NCBI RefSeq assembly: GCF_012912005.1
Contig: NZ_JABBEA010000018.1
Location: 62,001 to 126,000 of the forward strand
Direction of reading: 5' to 3'
DNA from: Paenibacillus sp. SZ31
GTDB lineage: Bacteria; Bacillota; Bacilli; Paenibacillales; Paenibacillaceae
Length of the DNA stretch: 64,000 nucleotides
Part shown: piece by piece, positions 62,021 through 64,000 of the stretch
How positions within the stretch are numbered: the stretch's first letter is position 1
How the letters are laid out: the number at the start of each line of letters is the position of its first letter
Made by a program: the position numbers and the translations under genes
The notes under the pieces: model-generated
Seen by the model: only the letters and a program-made list of their open reading frames with translations
The model's database searches: none
What the model was told of the DNA's origin: nothing

Positions 62021-63163
62021 ATGAAAATCAGCATAATGAAAAACTACTTAAACGATTCCATACAGCAAGTATCCAAAGCGATCTCGAGCCGTACAACGAT
62101 TCCAATTCTGAGCGGTATCAAATTCGACGTGAATCATCAAGGTGTAACGTTGACAGCAAGCGACACCGATATATCCATTCAATCCTTCATCCCGCTTGAA
62201 GATGGAGATAAAAGCGTGGTACAGGTAGAACAACCCGGGAGTGTAGTTTTGCCAGCTAAGTTTTTCGTGGAGATCATCAAGAAGCTGCCATCCCAAGAAG
62301 TACACATGGAAGTCAAAGAGAACTTCAACACCTTTATCTCTGCAGGTGCGACTGAGATTCAACTCGTAGGTCTTGATCCGGAAGAATTCCCGGTACTGCC
62401 AAGCATTGAAGAAAACCAAACCGTCTCCATTCCAGGAGATTTGCTGAAAAATATGATCAAACAAACCGTCTTCTCCATTTCCACACATGAGACAACACCA
62501 ATCCTTACAGGCGTACTCTGGAGTTTGGGTGACAACGAATTGAAATTTGTGGCAACAGACCGTCACCGTCTTGCTACTCGATCTGCAATGCTGGATAATG
62601 CAGAAGGTATTCGCTTTAACAACGTGGTCATTTCCGGTAAAACGCTGAACGAGCTCAGCAAAATCGTTCCGGATCAAAATACCCTTGTGGATATCGTTGT
62701 TGCAGATAACCAGGTCCTGTTCAAAATTGACCGTGTATTGTTCTACTCACGTATTCTGGACGGAACATATCCCGATACTTCTAGAATTATTCCAACGTCA
62801 TACAAAACAGAACTCGTTTTAGATACAAAAAAATTAAGTGAATCCATTGACCGGGCTTATTTGCTGTCGCGTGAAGAGAAAACAAACATTGTGCGTATGC
62901 AAACCATGGATTCGGGATCAGTCGAAATTTCCTCAAGCTCTTCCGAGCTAGGTAAAGTAAGAGAAGAAATCGAACCTGCAGAGTTTACAGGAGAACCGTT
63001 AAAAATCTCGTTCAACTCCAAATACATGCTGGATGTGTTGAAAGTCGTTGAAAGTGAGCAGCTGATGATCGCTTTTACGGGCGTCATGAGTCCAATCATC
63101 TTGAAACCGCTGGATGACAGTCACAGCCTTTACGTCATATTGCCATATCGGACGACTAACTAA
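62021..63163 (+). CDS. dnaN: DNA polymerase III sliding clamp (beta subunit)
   Basis: 380 residues in three repeated beta-clamp domains, starting MKISIMKNYLNDSIQQVSKAI and ending with the typical YVILPYRTTN. Encircles DNA to hold the polymerase. TAGGAGTG is six bases before ATG 62021. Downstream of the unwinding region. Confidence 0.99.
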   Translation: MKISIMKNYLNDSIQQVSKAISSRTTIPILSGIKFDVNHQGVTLTASDTDISIQSFIPLEDGDKSVVQVEQPGSVVLPAKFFVEIIKKLPSQEVHMEVKENFNTFISAGATEIQLVGLDPEEFPVLPSIEENQTVSIPGDLLKNMIKQTVFSISTHETTPILTGVLWSLGDNELKFVATDRHRLATRSAMLDNAEGIRFNNVVISGKTLNELSKIVPDQNTLVDIVVADNQVLFKIDRVLFYSRILDGTYPDTSRIIPTSYKTELVLDTKKLSESIDRAYLLSREEKTNIVRMQTMDSGSVEISSSSSELGKVREEIEPAEFTGEPLKISFNSKYMLDVLKVVESEQLMIAFTGVMSPIILKPLDDSHSLYVILPYRTTN

Positions 63164-63179
63164 CGAAAGGAAGATCACA

Positions 63180-63395
63180 GTGAACCAAGTTACGATTCGA
63201 ACGGAATATATTAAGCTTGACCAATTTTTGAAACTGGCTGATTGCATCCCAACCGGAGGTATGGCCAAAGCTTTGCTGCAGGAGGGACTTGTACGTGTGA
63301 ATAAAGAGCCCGAGGAACGTCGGGGACGTAAGTTATACCCTGGGGATATCGTTGAAGTGGACGGAGAAGGCACATTCGAAGTTGCCGCAGAATAA
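63180..63395 (+). CDS. rlbA: S4-domain protein RlbA/YaaA
   Basis: 71 residues from GTG 63180, with AAGGAAG upstream. S4 RNA-binding fold: IKLDQFLKLADCIPTGGMAKALLQEGLVRVNKEPEERRGRKLYPGD. Small RNA-binding protein encoded between dnaN and recF in Firmicutes; it assists ribosome biogenesis. Confidence 0.92.
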   Translation: MNQVTIRTEYIKLDQFLKLADCIPTGGMAKALLQEGLVRVNKEPEERRGRKLYPGDIVEVDGEGTFEVAAE

Positions 63396-63452
63396 GAAGA
63401 CCAGTTCGATCCTGCTGCCTCCTGACGGACGGGATAAAAGGGAGGTTACCGC

Positions 63453-64000
63453 GTGTTTGTGAACAGCATTGATCTGCAGAATTTCCGCAATTATGAACAT
63501 CTGAGACTGGACTCTTTTGGTCCTGTAAACTTGTTGATCGGGCAAAATGCCCAAGGCAAGACCAATCTTGCAGAGGCGATTTTTGTACTTGCACTCACCA
63601 AGAGCCACCGTACATCCCGTGACAAGGAGTTAATCCGTTTTGGTGAGGAACGTGCCAGACTTGCAGCAGAAGTCGACAAAAAGTACGGATCGGTCAAGCT
63701 TGAACTGTCTTTGTCACAACAAGGCAAAAAAGCGAGGATTAACGGCCTGGAGCAGCGCAAGTTAAGTGATTTTGTCGGAGCGCTTAATGTCGTGATGTTT
63801 GCACCGGAAGATCTGGAGATCGTAAAAGGCACACCGGGGGTCCGCCGCCGGTTTCTTGACATGGAGATTGGACAGGTTGCACCAGGTTACCTGTATCATC
63901 TGCAGCAATATCAAAAGGTGCTGGTCCAACGAAACAATTTACTTAAGCAGCTATGGGGACAAGGGGCATCGGCCCAGACCATGCTTGAGGTGTGGAACGA
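63453..64000 (+). CDS. recF: DNA replication and repair protein RecF (C-terminus beyond window)
   Basis: GTG 63453 with GGAGG at 63441-63445; 182 codons are visible before the window ends. Opens MFVNSIDLQNFRNYEHLRL with Walker A GQNAQGKTNLAEA, then SHRTSRDKELIRFG and APEDLEIVKG. SMC-like ABC ATPase that loads RecA at gaps. Confidence 0.96.
   Translation, partial: MFVNSIDLQNFRNYEHLRLDSFGPVNLLIGQNAQGKTNLAEAIFVLALTKSHRTSRDKELIRFGEERARLAAEVDKKYGSVKLELSLSQQGKKARINGLEQRKLSDFVGALNVVMFAPEDLEIVKGTPGVRRRFLDMEIGQVAPGYLYHLQQYQKVLVQRNNLLKQLWGQGASAQTMLEVWN

Noticed and set aside
62048..62677. 209-residue minus-strand ORF inside dnaN
   Set aside because: Antisense to the well-supported dnaN gene; no independent support.
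1..64000. CRISPR arrays, rRNA genes, IS elements with transposase
   Set aside because: No regularly spaced repeats, rRNA-like sequence or transposase frame was seen in the window.

Overview
This is a chromosomal window spanning the replication origin of a Firmicute, most likely a Paenibacillus. The order walR-walK-walH-walI-walJ-htrA-rlmH, purA, dnaC, rplI, gdpP, rpsR-ssb-rpsF, parB-parA-noc, rsmG-mnmG-mnmE-jag-yidC-rnpA-rpmH, then dnaA-dnaN-rlbA-recF is the Bacillales origin neighbourhood. Nearly all genes left of dnaA are on the minus strand and dnaA onward are on the plus strand, as expected for transcription moving away from oriC. The genus is an inference from moderate GC, gene content (SLH-anchored secreted enzymes, DUF2232 and MazG-like genes) and style.

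Layout. 1-2995: an AT-rich accessory segment abutting the 3' end of rlmH. It holds a truncated-by-window phosphoribosyltransferase-like gene (PRTase-CE type), a gene split in two by one in-frame stop (DUF6575-like), a small CxxC gene, an 18-bp perfect inverted repeat and a gene remnant. 2996-14.9 kb: rlmH, a CxxH/CxxC protein, a lipoprotein, htrA and the WalRK cell-wall system with its modulators, followed by a LysM/G5/M23 endopeptidase with a consensus WalR box. 15-25.9 kb: a methyltransferase, purA with paired PurBoxes, and the operon MazG-like/yybS/gdpP/rplI/dnaC, then CBS and LCP genes. 26-38.7 kb: accessory metabolism and envelope genes: an MFS exporter, an SLH-S9 peptidase, a D,D-carboxypeptidase-like protein lacking its nucleophile, an oppDFBCA transporter, an AT-rich gene-free stretch and a CwlK-like peptidase. 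38.9-55.1 kb: ribosomal, chromosome segregation and tRNA modification genes, with one tRNA-Ser and two parS sites. 55.2-64 kb: the origin. DnaA boxes lie in three groups: 55.4 kb, 60.0-60.4 kb and 61.8-61.9 kb. A gluconate operon (gntR-gntP-gntK) with GntR operators sits between the first two, and the third, between dnaA and dnaN, carries six tandem DnaA-trios.

Functional themes: replication initiation and segregation (DnaA, DnaN, DnaC, ParA/ParB/Noc, parS), envelope homeostasis (WalRKHIJ, HtrA, M23, M15, LCP, S11-like), translation and RNA modification (RlmH, RsmG, MnmE/G, RnpA, S6, S18, L9, L34), c-di-AMP turnover (GdpP), purine synthesis and gluconate catabolism. The candidate undescribed material is mainly the island next to rlmH; the origin architecture and several regulatory palindromes are further points of interest. 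All start choices, motif matches and hairpins were read by eye; no database search was possible.
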